From Terriglobales bacterium (GTDB taxonomy: Bacteria > Acidobacteriota > Terriglobia > Terriglobales > Acidobacteriaceae): DNA of 64,000 nt. Made by a program: the position numbers and the translations under genes. Location: assembly GCA_035764005.1 (NCBI GenBank), contig DASTZZ010000115.1:1-64000 (forward strand), read 5' to 3'. Shown in pieces: positions 35,885 to 44,516 of this stretch (positions are counted from its first letter, which is position 1; each line of letters begins with the position of its first letter). The notes beneath the pieces were generated by a model that worked only from the letters and a program-made list of their open reading frames with translations, was not told the origin of the DNA and ran no database searches.

Positions 35885-38800
35885 ATGCAGCAAGGCTTGT
35901 ATGATCCCCGGTTTGAGCACGACTCCTGCGGCGTAGGCTTTGTCGCCCGCGTCTCCGGCACCCCCTCACGCGAGATCGTGGAGATGGGCTTGGAAGCCCT
36001 TGCACGGCTCGCGCATCGCGGTGCGGTCGCGGCCGATGGCCGCAGCGGAGATGGCGCCGGGATCACGACTTCGATTCCTCGGAGCTTACTTCAGCGTTCC
36101 CTAACCGACCCCGACCTGCAGATTCCATCCGATGTTCCCCTCGCAGTTGGAATGGTGTTCTTCGATTCTGACGAGCTGCCTGCCGCTGCCGATCAACTGC
36201 GCGTTGCCATTGAAGCCCAGGAGTTGAGGCTCCTCTGTTGGCGTGAAGTGCCGGTGAACCGAGAAGCGCTCGGACACACCGCGCTGGCCTCGATGCCTGT
36301 GATCCGCCAGGCTCTCATTGCTCCGCAGCCCAAAGTCAGTCAAAACGAGTTTGAGTCGCGTCTTCATCGCGCCCGTAAACAATTTGAACGCGCAGGACTG
36401 AAGAGCTACGTAGCTTCGCTCTCGTCGCGCACGATCGTTTATAAGGCGCTCTGCGCCGGCGGACATCTGCGCGAGTTTTACCCCGATCTGCAGAATCCCG
36501 AATTTGAAAGCTCATTTGTTCTCTTCCATCAGCGTTATGCGACGAACACGCATCCTTCCTGGTGGCTCGCGCAGCCGTTCCGATTCATCGCGCACAACGG
36601 CGAGATCAATACCATCGACGCCAACCGCACCTGGATGAAAGCGCGCGAGACCGAGCTTCCTCCTGACTTCCTGCCCCTGCTCCGTGAGGGCGCATCAGAT
36701 TCCTGTCATTTCGACGAAGCTGCCGAAGCGCTCCTTCGCAGCGGACGCGATCTGCTGCACAGCATGGCGATGCTGGTCGTTCCTGCGTGGCAGGCTCATC
36801 CAGCGTTTCAGGATCTGGCGTGCTTCTACCGCGAGCATGCCGCATTGATGGAGCCTTGGGATGGCCCTGCGGCTATGGCCTTCGCGGATGGTCGCTATGT
36901 CGGCGCTGCTCTCGATCGCAACGGCCTGCGTCCGATGCGCTACAAAATCACCAGCGACGGGCTCGTAATCGCCGGTTCCGAAGTGGGACTGTTCGATCTG
37001 GATGCCGACCACGTCGAAGTCAACGGCCGTCTCGGCCCGGGACAGATGCTCGCCGTCGATCTCGAACGCCACGAAGTGCTCGATGCCGAGCGCCTGAAAC
37101 AGCATCTGTTCCATGCAACTCCGGAGACAAGCTCGCACGTAATCGCCGTCGAGAAAGCTCCGGCGGGCACTTTTGAGACACCCACCGAGCAGACTCATGC
37201 GTTATTCGGCTACACGCGCGAAGATCTGAAGCTCGTAATTGCCCCCATGGCACGCGACGGGAAAGAAGCCGTGTGGTCGATGGGAGATGACACTCCCGTT
37301 TCGGCACTCGCTCGCGTCCCGCGCTCGCTCTACACGTTCTTCCGCCAGCGGTTTGCGCAGGTGACAAATCCCCCGATCGATCCGCTTCGCGAAGATCTGA
37401 TGATGTCGCTTCGCACCGTCCTGGGCCGCAGACCAAGACTCTGCGCAGATGATTCGAGCGCTCCCGCAACGCTTCTCGAACTAAGCTCTCCAGTCATTAG
37501 CGAAGAGGAACTCGAAGGTATTCGTTCGCAGTCTGTGCTGCAGATCGCGGAAATCGAGTGCGTCTGTCCGGATTCAGACGGCCTCGCAGCGAGCGTAGAA
37601 CAAATTTGTCGCCTGGCCGAATCAGCCGTAAAAAGCGGCGCCGAACTGCTGGTGTTGTCTGACACGACTGCAAGCTCGAGTGCGCCGCCGATTCCGATCG
37701 CGATGGTTGTCGGTGCCGTTCACCATCACCTGATCAACATCGGCCTGCGCACTCACTGCGACCTGATCGCGGAGTGCGGCGATTGTTGGGACGTTCATCA
37801 CGCAGCGGTGCTCATCGGCTACGGCGCGGGGGCGGTTTGCCCGTGGCTGGCGCTGCGCACCTGCGAGACTCCGCACAAAATGCTCGAGGGCTTCAACAAC
37901 GGTCTGAAGAAGATCATGTCGAAGCTCGGCATCTCCGACGTGGCCAGCTATCGGGGCGGCCAGTTCTTCCAGACCATCGGCTTCGACGAGGAACTCGTCA
38001 ACCGCTGTTTCGCCGGCACACCGAATCTTCGCGGCAAAGTAGGATTCGCGACTGTTGAGCAGGAACTCGCTCGTCGTGCTGAGCCGCTGGCGGCCGAGGC
38101 TAAAGAACTGCTCCAGGACTATGGCTACATCCGTTATCGCAAGGCCGATCGCGCCGACCAGCATGGATGGGCTCCGCCTGCAGTACGCGCAATGCAAACC
38201 GCAGTCGGCGTCGCTCGCAAAGCCGATGCTTCGCTGACTGAAAGTGCGTGGAGCGAATTCACCCGCCATGCCGACACGCTCAAGCCGCACAACCTCCGAG
38301 ATCTGCTTGAGTTTGCTCCCGTTTCGGAACGGGTTTCCCTCAATGAAGTCGAGCCTGCTGCCGAGATTGCCCGCCTCTTCGTGAGTAGCGCTATGTCGCT
38401 CGGCTCCATCAGCCCTGAAGCGCATCGCACGCTGTCAGAAGCCATGAATCTGCTCGGCGGCAAGTCGAATACCGGCGAAGGCGGTGAAGATCCCGATGTT
38501 TATCACGGACGCCGCGAAGCGAACAACAAGGTGAAGCAGGTTGCTTCCGGACGCTTTGGCGTCACGACCGAGTACCTGGTCAACGCGGAAGAGATCGAAA
38601 TCAAGATCGCGCAAGGCTCGAAACCGGGAGAAGGTGGACAGCTCCCGGCAGCCAAGGTGACCGAGCTGATTGCGCGTCTGCGCCACGCTCAAGTAGGAAT
38701 GTCGCTGATCAGCCCTCCCCCACATCACGACATCTACAGCATTGAGGACCTGGCGCAGCTTATTCACGACCTCAAGCAGGTCAATCCAACCGCTCGCGTA

Positions 38801-40264
38801 GGCGTGAAGCTGGTTTCCGAAGCGGGAATCGGAACGGTGGCTTCCGGCGTAGCGAAGGCCTATGCCGATTACGTGGTTGTCTCCGGACATGCCGGCGGCA
38901 CTGGAGCCTCGCCGCTGAGCAGCATTAAGCACGCCGGCGCCCCGTGGGAGCTTGGCCTTGCCGAAACCCAGCAGACGTTAATGCGCAATGGACTTCGGAG
39001 CCGTATTCGCGTGCGCGTTGACGGCGGCCTACGTACCGGACGCGACGTTGTAGTCGCTGCTCTGCTCGGCGCCGAACAGTTCGCTTTTGGAACTGCAGCG
39101 CTCGTCTCGCTGGGCTGCGACATGGCTCGTCAATGTCATCTCGATACGTGCCCGGCCGGAATCGCAACGCAGCGTCCCGAACTGCGCGCAAAGTTCCGCG
39201 GCAAGCCTGAGCACGTGGTTGCTTACTTCCTGAAAGTTGCAGAAGACATTCGCACGCTGCTGGGGCAACTAGGCTTGCGTTCAATCAGCGAAGCCGTAGG
39301 ACGCACCGATCTGCTTCGCCAAATCTCGACCGACGGCGCACTCGACCTCTCACAGCTGCTCTATCGCAGCGACGGCGACTTGCCACGCTGCATGACTCCG
39401 CGCAACGATCGTCCATCCGATCACGATGCTTTCGGACTGGAACTAGCGAATGAGATCGTAGGCTTCGTTCGCCAGGGACAGCACTTCGATCGCGAGTTCA
39501 CGATCCGTAACCAGGATCGCTCGACCGGCGCAAGCATTGCTGGAGAACTCGTCCGCAAGCTCGGCGTTCGTGGGCTGCAGAACAGCGAAGTTCGCCTCGG
39601 CTTCCGTGGCTCAGCGGGCCAGTCGTTCGGAGCGTTCTGCGTCGATGGCATGGAATTGACGCTGGACGGCGAAGCCAATGACTACGTCGGAAAAGGTCTC
39701 TGCGGCGGCGCGCTGATTCTGCGCCCGCGCGGCAAGGCGATCGATAGCTCGAACGAGAATGTCATTTTGGGAAATGTCGCGCTCTACGGCGCGACCTCCG
39801 GACGGCTCTTCGCCGCCGGACGCGCCGGCGAACGCTTCGCCGTACGCAACTCCGGAGCAGTAGCCGTAGTTGAAGGCGTTGGCGATCACGGCTGCGAATA
39901 CATGACCGGCGGATGCGTAGTTGTACTCGGCGATATCGGCTGCAACTTTGCCGCAGGAATGACCGGCGGCAAGGCTTACGTCTTCGATCCCGCAAACCTC
40001 ACCGAGACCCGCGTAAATCAGGATTCGGTCGAGCTGAGTGTTCCTTCGCCTGAACAGCTACACCAGGTGGAGATGCTAGTACGTGTCCACGCCCTGCTAA
40101 CCGGCAGCGTGTGGGCGCAGCAGCTTCTAGCGAGTTGGCAGGAATGCAGCCGCTTCTTCCGCTCCATAGCTCCGAAGCAGGCTGGCAAGCCTGTCTGGAA
40201 GACTCAGCCAGCGGCGGTACTGCCGGTTCCCGAAATTGCACCCCCCACATTCCCGCAGGCTTAA
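35885..40264 (+). CDS. gltB: Glutamate synthase, large subunit
   Basis: 1459 residues. A short propeptide-like start (MQQGLYDPRFEHDS) precedes the nucleophile Cys15 of SCGVGFVAR, heading the glutaminase domain (to about 420). A central domain and an FMN-binding synthase domain follow (GEGGEDPDVYHGRREANNKV, GGTGASPLSSIKHAG). The 3Fe-4S cysteines are in CDMARQCHLDTCPAGIATQR, and the C-terminal beta helix is rich in Gly. It makes two glutamates from glutamine and 2-oxoglutarate. No gltD lies downstream, so the electron-donor subunit must be elsewhere or replaced. Confidence 0.96.
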   Translation: MQQGLYDPRFEHDSCGVGFVARVSGTPSREIVEMGLEALARLAHRGAVAADGRSGDGAGITTSIPRSLLQRSLTDPDLQIPSDVPLAVGMVFFDSDELPAAADQLRVAIEAQELRLLCWREVPVNREALGHTALASMPVIRQALIAPQPKVSQNEFESRLHRARKQFERAGLKSYVASLSSRTIVYKALCAGGHLREFYPDLQNPEFESSFVLFHQRYATNTHPSWWLAQPFRFIAHNGEINTIDANRTWMKARETELPPDFLPLLREGASDSCHFDEAAEALLRSGRDLLHSMAMLVVPAWQAHPAFQDLACFYREHAALMEPWDGPAAMAFADGRYVGAALDRNGLRPMRYKITSDGLVIAGSEVGLFDLDADHVEVNGRLGPGQMLAVDLERHEVLDAERLKQHLFHATPETSSHVIAVEKAPAGTFETPTEQTHALFGYTREDLKLVIAPMARDGKEAVWSMGDDTPVSALARVPRSLYTFFRQRFAQVTNPPIDPLREDLMMSLRTVLGRRPRLCADDSSAPATLLELSSPVISEEELEGIRSQSVLQIAEIECVCPDSDGLAASVEQICRLAESAVKSGAELLVLSDTTASSSAPPIPIAMVVGAVHHHLINIGLRTHCDLIAECGDCWDVHHAAVLIGYGAGAVCPWLALRTCETPHKMLEGFNNGLKKIMSKLGISDVASYRGGQFFQTIGFDEELVNRCFAGTPNLRGKVGFATVEQELARRAEPLAAEAKELLQDYGYIRYRKADRADQHGWAPPAVRAMQTAVGVARKADASLTESAWSEFTRHADTLKPHNLRDLLEFAPVSERVSLNEVEPAAEIARLFVSSAMSLGSISPEAHRTLSEAMNLLGGKSNTGEGGEDPDVYHGRREANNKVKQVASGRFGVTTEYLVNAEEIEIKIAQGSKPGEGGQLPAAKVTELIARLRHAQVGMSLISPPPHHDIYSIEDLAQLIHDLKQVNPTARVGVKLVSEAGIGTVASGVAKAYADYVVVSGHAGGTGASPLSSIKHAGAPWELGLAETQQTLMRNGLRSRIRVRVDGGLRTGRDVVVAALLGAEQFAFGTAALVSLGCDMARQCHLDTCPAGIATQRPELRAKFRGKPEHVVAYFLKVAEDIRTLLGQLGLRSISEAVGRTDLLRQISTDGALDLSQLLYRSDGDLPRCMTPRNDRPSDHDAFGLELANEIVGFVRQGQHFDREFTIRNQDRSTGASIAGELVRKLGVRGLQNSEVRLGFRGSAGQSFGAFCVDGMELTLDGEANDYVGKGLCGGALILRPRGKAIDSSNENVILGNVALYGATSGRLFAAGRAGERFAVRNSGAVAVVEGVGDHGCEYMTGGCVVVLGDIGCNFAAGMTGGKAYVFDPANLTETRVNQDSVELSVPSPEQLHQVEMLVRVHALLTGSVWAQQLLASWQECSRFFRSIAPKQAGKPVWKTQPAAVLPVPEIAPPTFPQA

Positions 40265-40411
40265 CCTGGAGCCGGACACCCTCGCCCGGGGGTGTTCGTT
40301 GGGACTGCCATAATGGTGCGTGTCAAGCTCCAGCACGGCTGCGAAAGGTGCGCCTTCAGAGTCCTGCAGAAACACCCGGCCGAGGGCTCCCGACTCTATG
40401 TCTTTCTGAGG

Positions 40412-41713
40412 CTACGCCGCAGCCGTCGCCGCGCCATGCCGAGAGCCGCGGAAGCCGTAATACGCGATGTAGATGTAGCAGAGCAGCGGGAGAATAAACG
40501 CGTGGTGGATCCCGATATGGTCTGCCAGGATGCCCTGCAACTCGGGGATGACTGCACCGCCGACGATGGCTGCAATCAGCAACGCTGAGCCGTCGCCAGT
40601 GAGTGGACCAAGGCCATCGACGCCCAGCGTGAAGATGCTGGGGAACATGATCGAGTTGAACAGGCCGACGAGCAGAATCGTCCACATCGCGAAGTGGCCG
40701 AAGGTGAGCATCGATGCCGCGACTAGAATTCCCGCAACGATGGCATTGAACCCCAGCAATCCTCCGGTCGGGATCTTTTGCAAGAGTGCGGAACCGACGA
40801 ATCGGCCAATCATTGCTCCCATCCAGTAATAAGTCAGCATGCCGGCCGCGGCGGTGAGAGTGAGGCCTCCGATTTCCGGACGATTGAGATAGTTCACGAG
40901 AAAGCTGCCGATCGCTACTTCAGCTCCGACGTATACAAAAATTCCGATTGCACCCAGCACGAGGTGCGGATGTCGCCATACTGAGTCATTCACGGCTCCA
41001 TGCGCCTCAGCGGAAGCGATGGTCGGCAGTTTGAAAAATCCGATGATTACGGCCAAGACAAACAATGCCAAGGCAAGGCCGATGTAAGGTAGTTTCACCG
41101 AAGCAGCCTGCGATACCCGATAGGCCTGCAACTGATCCGGAGACATGGAGCGCAGCACTTCAATTGAGACCGGCGCGGCAACAGCGCCCAAGATCAAGAG
41201 CTTTCCGAACCACGGAGCGATCGTCGTCCCCAGCGAATTGAATGCCTGGGTAAGATTCAGTCTGCTGGAGGCGGTGCGTGGTGGGCCGAGGACCGCAACG
41301 TAAGGATTGGCCGACGTCTGCAGGATCGTCATGCCTGCGGCGAGCGTAATCAACGCCGCTAAGAATAGCGGAAACGACGGCGCTGCAGCTGCCGGAACGA
41401 ACATGAACGCTCCGATTCCCATTGTCACCAGGCCGGCCACCATGGCCTTCTTATATCCGAAAAAGTCGATGATCTTTCCCGAAGGGAACGAGAACACGAA
41501 ATACGAAGAGAAGAAGGCGAACTGCACCAGCATCACTTCGGCATAGTTCAGATCGAAGATGCTCTTCAGATGCGGAATCAGGATGTCATTCAGGCAGGTG
41601 AGAAATCCCCACATGAAGAAGAGCGTCGTGACCATCGCCATCGCGCGATAGTTGGTGGTCTGTGGAGTTGCGGCGGTTTGCGGAGCTGAGGCGATGACTG
41701 TGGTCGAAGGCAT
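40412..41713 (-). CDS. Sugar MFS permease, FucP/GluP type
   Basis: A 433-residue proton-coupled sugar carrier with 12 helices. TLFFMWGFLTCLNDILIPHL, QFAFFSSYFVFSFPSGKIID and ILQTSANPYVAVLGPPRTAS are hallmarks of the L-fucose/glucose-galactose permease group. It probably takes up fucose, glucose, galactose or a related sugar. It is a single gene, convergent with gltB, with no catabolic partner adjacent. Confidence 0.88.
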   Translation of the reverse strand: MPSTTVIASAPQTAATPQTTNYRAMAMVTTLFFMWGFLTCLNDILIPHLKSIFDLNYAEVMLVQFAFFSSYFVFSFPSGKIIDFFGYKKAMVAGLVTMGIGAFMFVPAAAAPSFPLFLAALITLAAGMTILQTSANPYVAVLGPPRTASSRLNLTQAFNSLGTTIAPWFGKLLILGAVAAPVSIEVLRSMSPDQLQAYRVSQAASVKLPYIGLALALFVLAVIIGFFKLPTIASAEAHGAVNDSVWRHPHLVLGAIGIFVYVGAEVAIGSFLVNYLNRPEIGGLTLTAAAGMLTYYWMGAMIGRFVGSALLQKIPTGGLLGFNAIVAGILVAASMLTFGHFAMWTILLVGLFNSIMFPSIFTLGVDGLGPLTGDGSALLIAAIVGGAVIPELQGILADHIGIHHAFILPLLCYIYIAYYGFRGSRHGAATAAA

Positions 41714-41763
41714 GAATGAAAATCCTGTCTCGGCTAGAGAAATATAACTGAGAACCGGCGTTT

Positions 41764-41793
41764 ACCACGAAGGACACGAAGAGCACGAAGGAA
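41764..41793. repeat. Short CACGAAGG-type tandem repeat
   Basis: Three copies of CACGAAG-like units (ACCACGAAGGACACGAAGAG then CACGAAGG) lie upstream of the sugar permease gene. The same unit forms the hairpin arms at 629-726 and recurs at 56693-56716. Confidence 0.5.
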
Positions 41794-41796
41794 AGC

Positions 41797-42066
41797 CTAC
41801 GCCGAAGCCTTTGCCCCGTGTACCACGCTGATGGTCCGGTTCATCCATCTTGCGACAAGCGTCTGCAGGCAGGCTTGACCACATAGGTGCTTCACATCTG
41901 CATCGTGGGCGGACATGGTTTCCCACGGGTAGATCTTCAGAATCGGGTGCTCAGGCGCGCCCTGGTATGGAGGCCGGTAGCTCTCGGCCCAGGCGAGCCA
42001 CCAGTGATCGACGCTGCCCTTCTGCTTGCCGCAGATTTCGCAGTGAAAAGTTTCGGTCCACGTCAT
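41797..42066 (-). CDS. Small four-cysteine, zinc-ribbon-like protein
   Basis: 89 residues beginning MTWTETFHCEICGKQKGS, with a second cysteine pair in HLCGQACLQTLVARWM. The CxxC and CxxxC pairs about 45 residues apart could bind one zinc. The middle is rich in Trp and Pro (DHWWLAWAESYRPPYQG). I do not recognise a named family. The function is unknown, and a regulatory or nucleic-acid role is only a guess. Confidence 0.65.
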   Translation of the reverse strand: MTWTETFHCEICGKQKGSVDHWWLAWAESYRPPYQGAPEHPILKIYPWETMSAHDADVKHLCGQACLQTLVARWMNRTISVVHGAKASA

Positions 42067-42149
42067 GGGAAATGTGCGCTCTACTTTAGCAGAGAAAGTC
42101 GGGAGTCTTCGCGGAAAATGCGGGGCCGTTCGCTTGTTTCAGTGTCTAT

Positions 42150-42287
42150 CATTCCGAGCGAATGCTCACGCGTGCCGTTCGCGTGAGCAGGAGAGAGGAA
42201 TCCCTATGGCCGCGAAGCTTACGTCGACGCACCATTATCGAAGGCATAGGGATTTCTCGCCGCCAAAAGACGGCGGTTCGGAATGAC
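42150..42287. repeat. Dispersed inverted repeat, family A, copy 3
   Basis: It starts CATTCCGAGCGAATGCTCACG and contains GAGGAATCCCTATGGC, then the complementary ATAGGGATTTCTCGCCGCC and GGCGGTTCGGAATGAC. It fills most of the 294-base gap between the zinc-ribbon and XRE genes, which has no other feature. Confidence 0.75.
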
Positions 42288-42360
42288 AAGAAGGAAAACC
42301 ACAAAGGCCGATCCCAGTTTCGAGATCGGCCTACGCGAGCGTGGGTTGGGGGAGAGAAAC

Positions 42361-42897
42361 TTAGATTTTGCGTCTCGGACGTGTAGCTAGTTCGCGCATC
42401 TGCATCATCAGGCTCGAGCGCTGCATGGGATCGAGCTGGAAGATGAATGGCGCAATCTCGGAAATGAACGGATCACCTACCAGAGAAGCAATTTCATCTT
42501 CACGCGCCCGTCCATCGCCGCGGAGCAGATCGGGGATTGTAACTTCGAGCGCGTTGGCTAGGCGCTCTAGCGAGGATAGCGTCGGGGTGGCCTTTTCGTT
42601 CTCGATCTTCGACACGTAGGTGCGCGGCACCTGCATGCGTCCTGCGAGCTGGCGCTGGCTCAGTCCTGAGCGGCGCCGCAACGAACGGATCGCGAGCGCA
42701 ATCTGAATCTGCGGATGAGAGCTGTTATTCGTGATCGCCGGAGCGATTTCCGGCGCGACTACCACCGGCTCCGGCTCGTTATCGAGTGACGTGCGGCAGC
42801 GGCGGCAATTATTGTTATTGGTCCGAAATTGGACGAGATGACAATGGTCGCATCTCACCACCTCTCGTGAATCAACAGGTGCGAGCGTCGTTGCCAT
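42361..42897 (-). CDS. Zinc-ribbon XRE-family transcriptional regulator
   Basis: 178 residues. The N terminus has a CxxC-x13-CxxC zinc ribbon (VVRCDHCHLVQF, NCRRCRTSL). A spacer is followed by a Cro/CI-type helix-turn-helix (IRSLRRRSGLSQRQLAGRMQ, PRTYVSKIENEKATPTLSSL, ERLANALEV). The C-terminal 50 residues are helical. The ATG at 42897 gives a protein starting MATTLAPVDSREVVRC; the longer reading uses a TTG. It is divergent from the HD-domain gene. Confidence 0.8.
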   Translation of the reverse strand: MATTLAPVDSREVVRCDHCHLVQFRTNNNNCRRCRTSLDNEPEPVVVAPEIAPAITNNSSHPQIQIALAIRSLRRRSGLSQRQLAGRMQVPRTYVSKIENEKATPTLSSLERLANALEVTIPDLLRGDGRAREDEIASLVGDPFISEIAPFIFQLDPMQRSSLMMQMRELATRPRRKI

Positions 42898-43074
42898 GTA
42901 GTTTGGGAGTTGCCAGAGCGGGGCACTCTCAAACAAAAGCCGATTCGGGAAATGGTCCCGGAATCAAGCCACGGTTACTTTGCGGTACTCTGAAGGAGAA
43001 GTCAAGAAAAAACCGTAAGAAAACCTAAATAAACCGGCAAAGAACACCAGCGAAACAAGGGAGAAAACAGGCAA

Positions 43075-43671
43075 ATGATCGGGCAATCCCTTGAATCAGC
43101 GTGGGAGTTACTAACTGAATACACCCAGTCGGAAAGTTTGCGAAAACATGCTAGGGCGGTCGAGGCATGCATGAGGGCGTACGCGCAGAAATTCGCCCGC
43201 GACAACGGACTGAACGGAGAAGAGGCCGCCGCGCTCGAGCTTAAGTATTCAATCACTGGCCTGCTTCACGACTTCGACTACGAGAAATTCCCCACGCCCG
43301 AAGAACATCCTTTCGTCGGTAACAAGATCCTCGCCGAGCGCAGCTACCCGGATGACATTCGACGCGCGATTCTTTCCCATGCCGACTACGCCGGAGTCCC
43401 TCGCGAGAGTCACATGGAGAAAGCTCTCTTCGCGTGTGACGAACTCGCAGGATTCATCACTGCCACGGCTCTGGTGAAGCCATCGAAGTCGCTCGCCGAA
43501 GTAGATGCGAAATCAATTCGCAAGAAGATGAAGGACAAAGCCTTCGCCCGCAGCGTCTCGCGTGACGACATTACGTACGGAGCTGCCGCGCTCGGAATCG
43601 ATCTCGACGAGCACATCACGTTCTGCATCGAGGCAATGAAGAAGATCGCGCCGGATTTGGGATTGGCGTAG
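43075..43671 (+). CDS. HD-domain phosphohydrolase-like protein
   Basis: 198 residues. The HD-domain residues are spread as RKHARAVEACM, LLHDFDYEKFP, EEHPFVGNK and ILSHADYAGVP, giving the H...HD...H...H metal site. A C-terminal helical part (VDAKSIRKKMKDKAFARSVS) follows. Proteins of this type are metal-dependent phosphohydrolases, but the substrate is unknown. GGGAG nine bases upstream supports the ATG. It is divergent from the XRE gene. Confidence 0.82.
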   Translation: MIGQSLESAWELLTEYTQSESLRKHARAVEACMRAYAQKFARDNGLNGEEAAALELKYSITGLLHDFDYEKFPTPEEHPFVGNKILAERSYPDDIRRAILSHADYAGVPRESHMEKALFACDELAGFITATALVKPSKSLAEVDAKSIRKKMKDKAFARSVSRDDITYGAAALGIDLDEHITFCIEAMKKIAPDLGLA

Positions 43672-43874
43672 TGGCCGGCGGAGTCTCTCCGAGAATCTGT
43701 TCACAAACAGTGACCAAGTCGTTTCACCTTCACTTTCGTAACCTTCTCGTCCGGAATTGGAACCGCTAACTTGGAAATCGCGCCGGTGTGGAAGTGGCCA
43801 GAAGTTGGTTCACGCAGGCGATCTGTTGGATTTCCTGGGCCTCTATAACTCACACGCTGATGGAGGTAGTAAGC

Positions 43875-44363
43875 ATGCGATTTCCAATCCTGAAAGCTCT
43901 TCTGCTTCTGGCTTTCGCAACATCCCTTTTAAACGCGCAGCAGCCTGATTCCGCGACACCGCAGGCAGACAACGCTGCTAAGAAAGATGACTCGCAGGTA
44001 ACTGTTTACATCTACCGCTACAAGCAGTTTGTTGGTAGCGCACTCTCTCCGTCTGTGTATTGCGACGACACCGAACTTGCCCGCATGGAGAACGGCCGTT
44101 TCTTTGCCGCCAAGCTTTCGTCAGGCAAACACACCTTCCATTCGAACGATAAGCAGGCAGGTATCGACGTCGACCTGAAGAGCGGACAGGACTACTACAT
44201 TCGAGTAGAAATCGCCGCCGGGATGATGAAGGGCCACGGCCGTATGACGTTGGTTGCTCCCGAGCAGGGCAGCTACGAAATCAAGAAGCTCAAACCGCTC
44301 GACGGCGACAAAGTAAAAGACAGTCAGCACGTGGTCGCGGCAAGCCTGGAGGTGAAGAACTAG
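43875..44363 (+). CDS. Secreted DUF2846-like protein
   Basis: 162 residues with a signal peptide (RFPILKALLLLAFATSLLNA) and a single beta-rich domain resembling DUF2846 (VTVYIYRYKQFVGSALSPSV, YCDDTELARMENGRFF, DLKSGQDYYIRVEI). The family function is unknown. GGAGG eight bases before the ATG at 43875 decides the start; a longer reading from 43788 has none. A strong terminator follows. Confidence 0.8.
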   Translation: MRFPILKALLLLAFATSLLNAQQPDSATPQADNAAKKDDSQVTVYIYRYKQFVGSALSPSVYCDDTELARMENGRFFAAKLSSGKHTFHSNDKQAGIDVDLKSGQDYYIRVEIAAGMMKGHGRMTLVAPEQGSYEIKKLKPLDGDKVKDSQHVVAASLEVKN

Positions 44364-44451
44364 CCCCAGTTTCAACAGCTCAGCGTTGTCTTCGAAAGCC
44401 TGAGGATGTTCTAAGCCTTTTCATTTTCAAACCCCCGCCTCTGGCCGAGCG

Positions 44452-44497
44452 CGCCCAGTCGTCGTTGTTTTCGAATCAGCGATGACTGGGCGGTTTT
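44452..44497 (+). terminator. Rho-independent terminator after the DUF2846-like gene
   Basis: CGCCCAGTCGTCG pairs with CGATGACTGGGCG (one G-U pair), followed by GTTTTCTT. Confidence 0.8.
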
Positions 44498-44516
44498 CTT
44501 GCAGTATTCATACCGA

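Noticed and set aside
37622-38425. 267-residue minus-strand ORF inside gltB
   Set aside because: Antisense to conserved glutamate synthase sequence; no motif.
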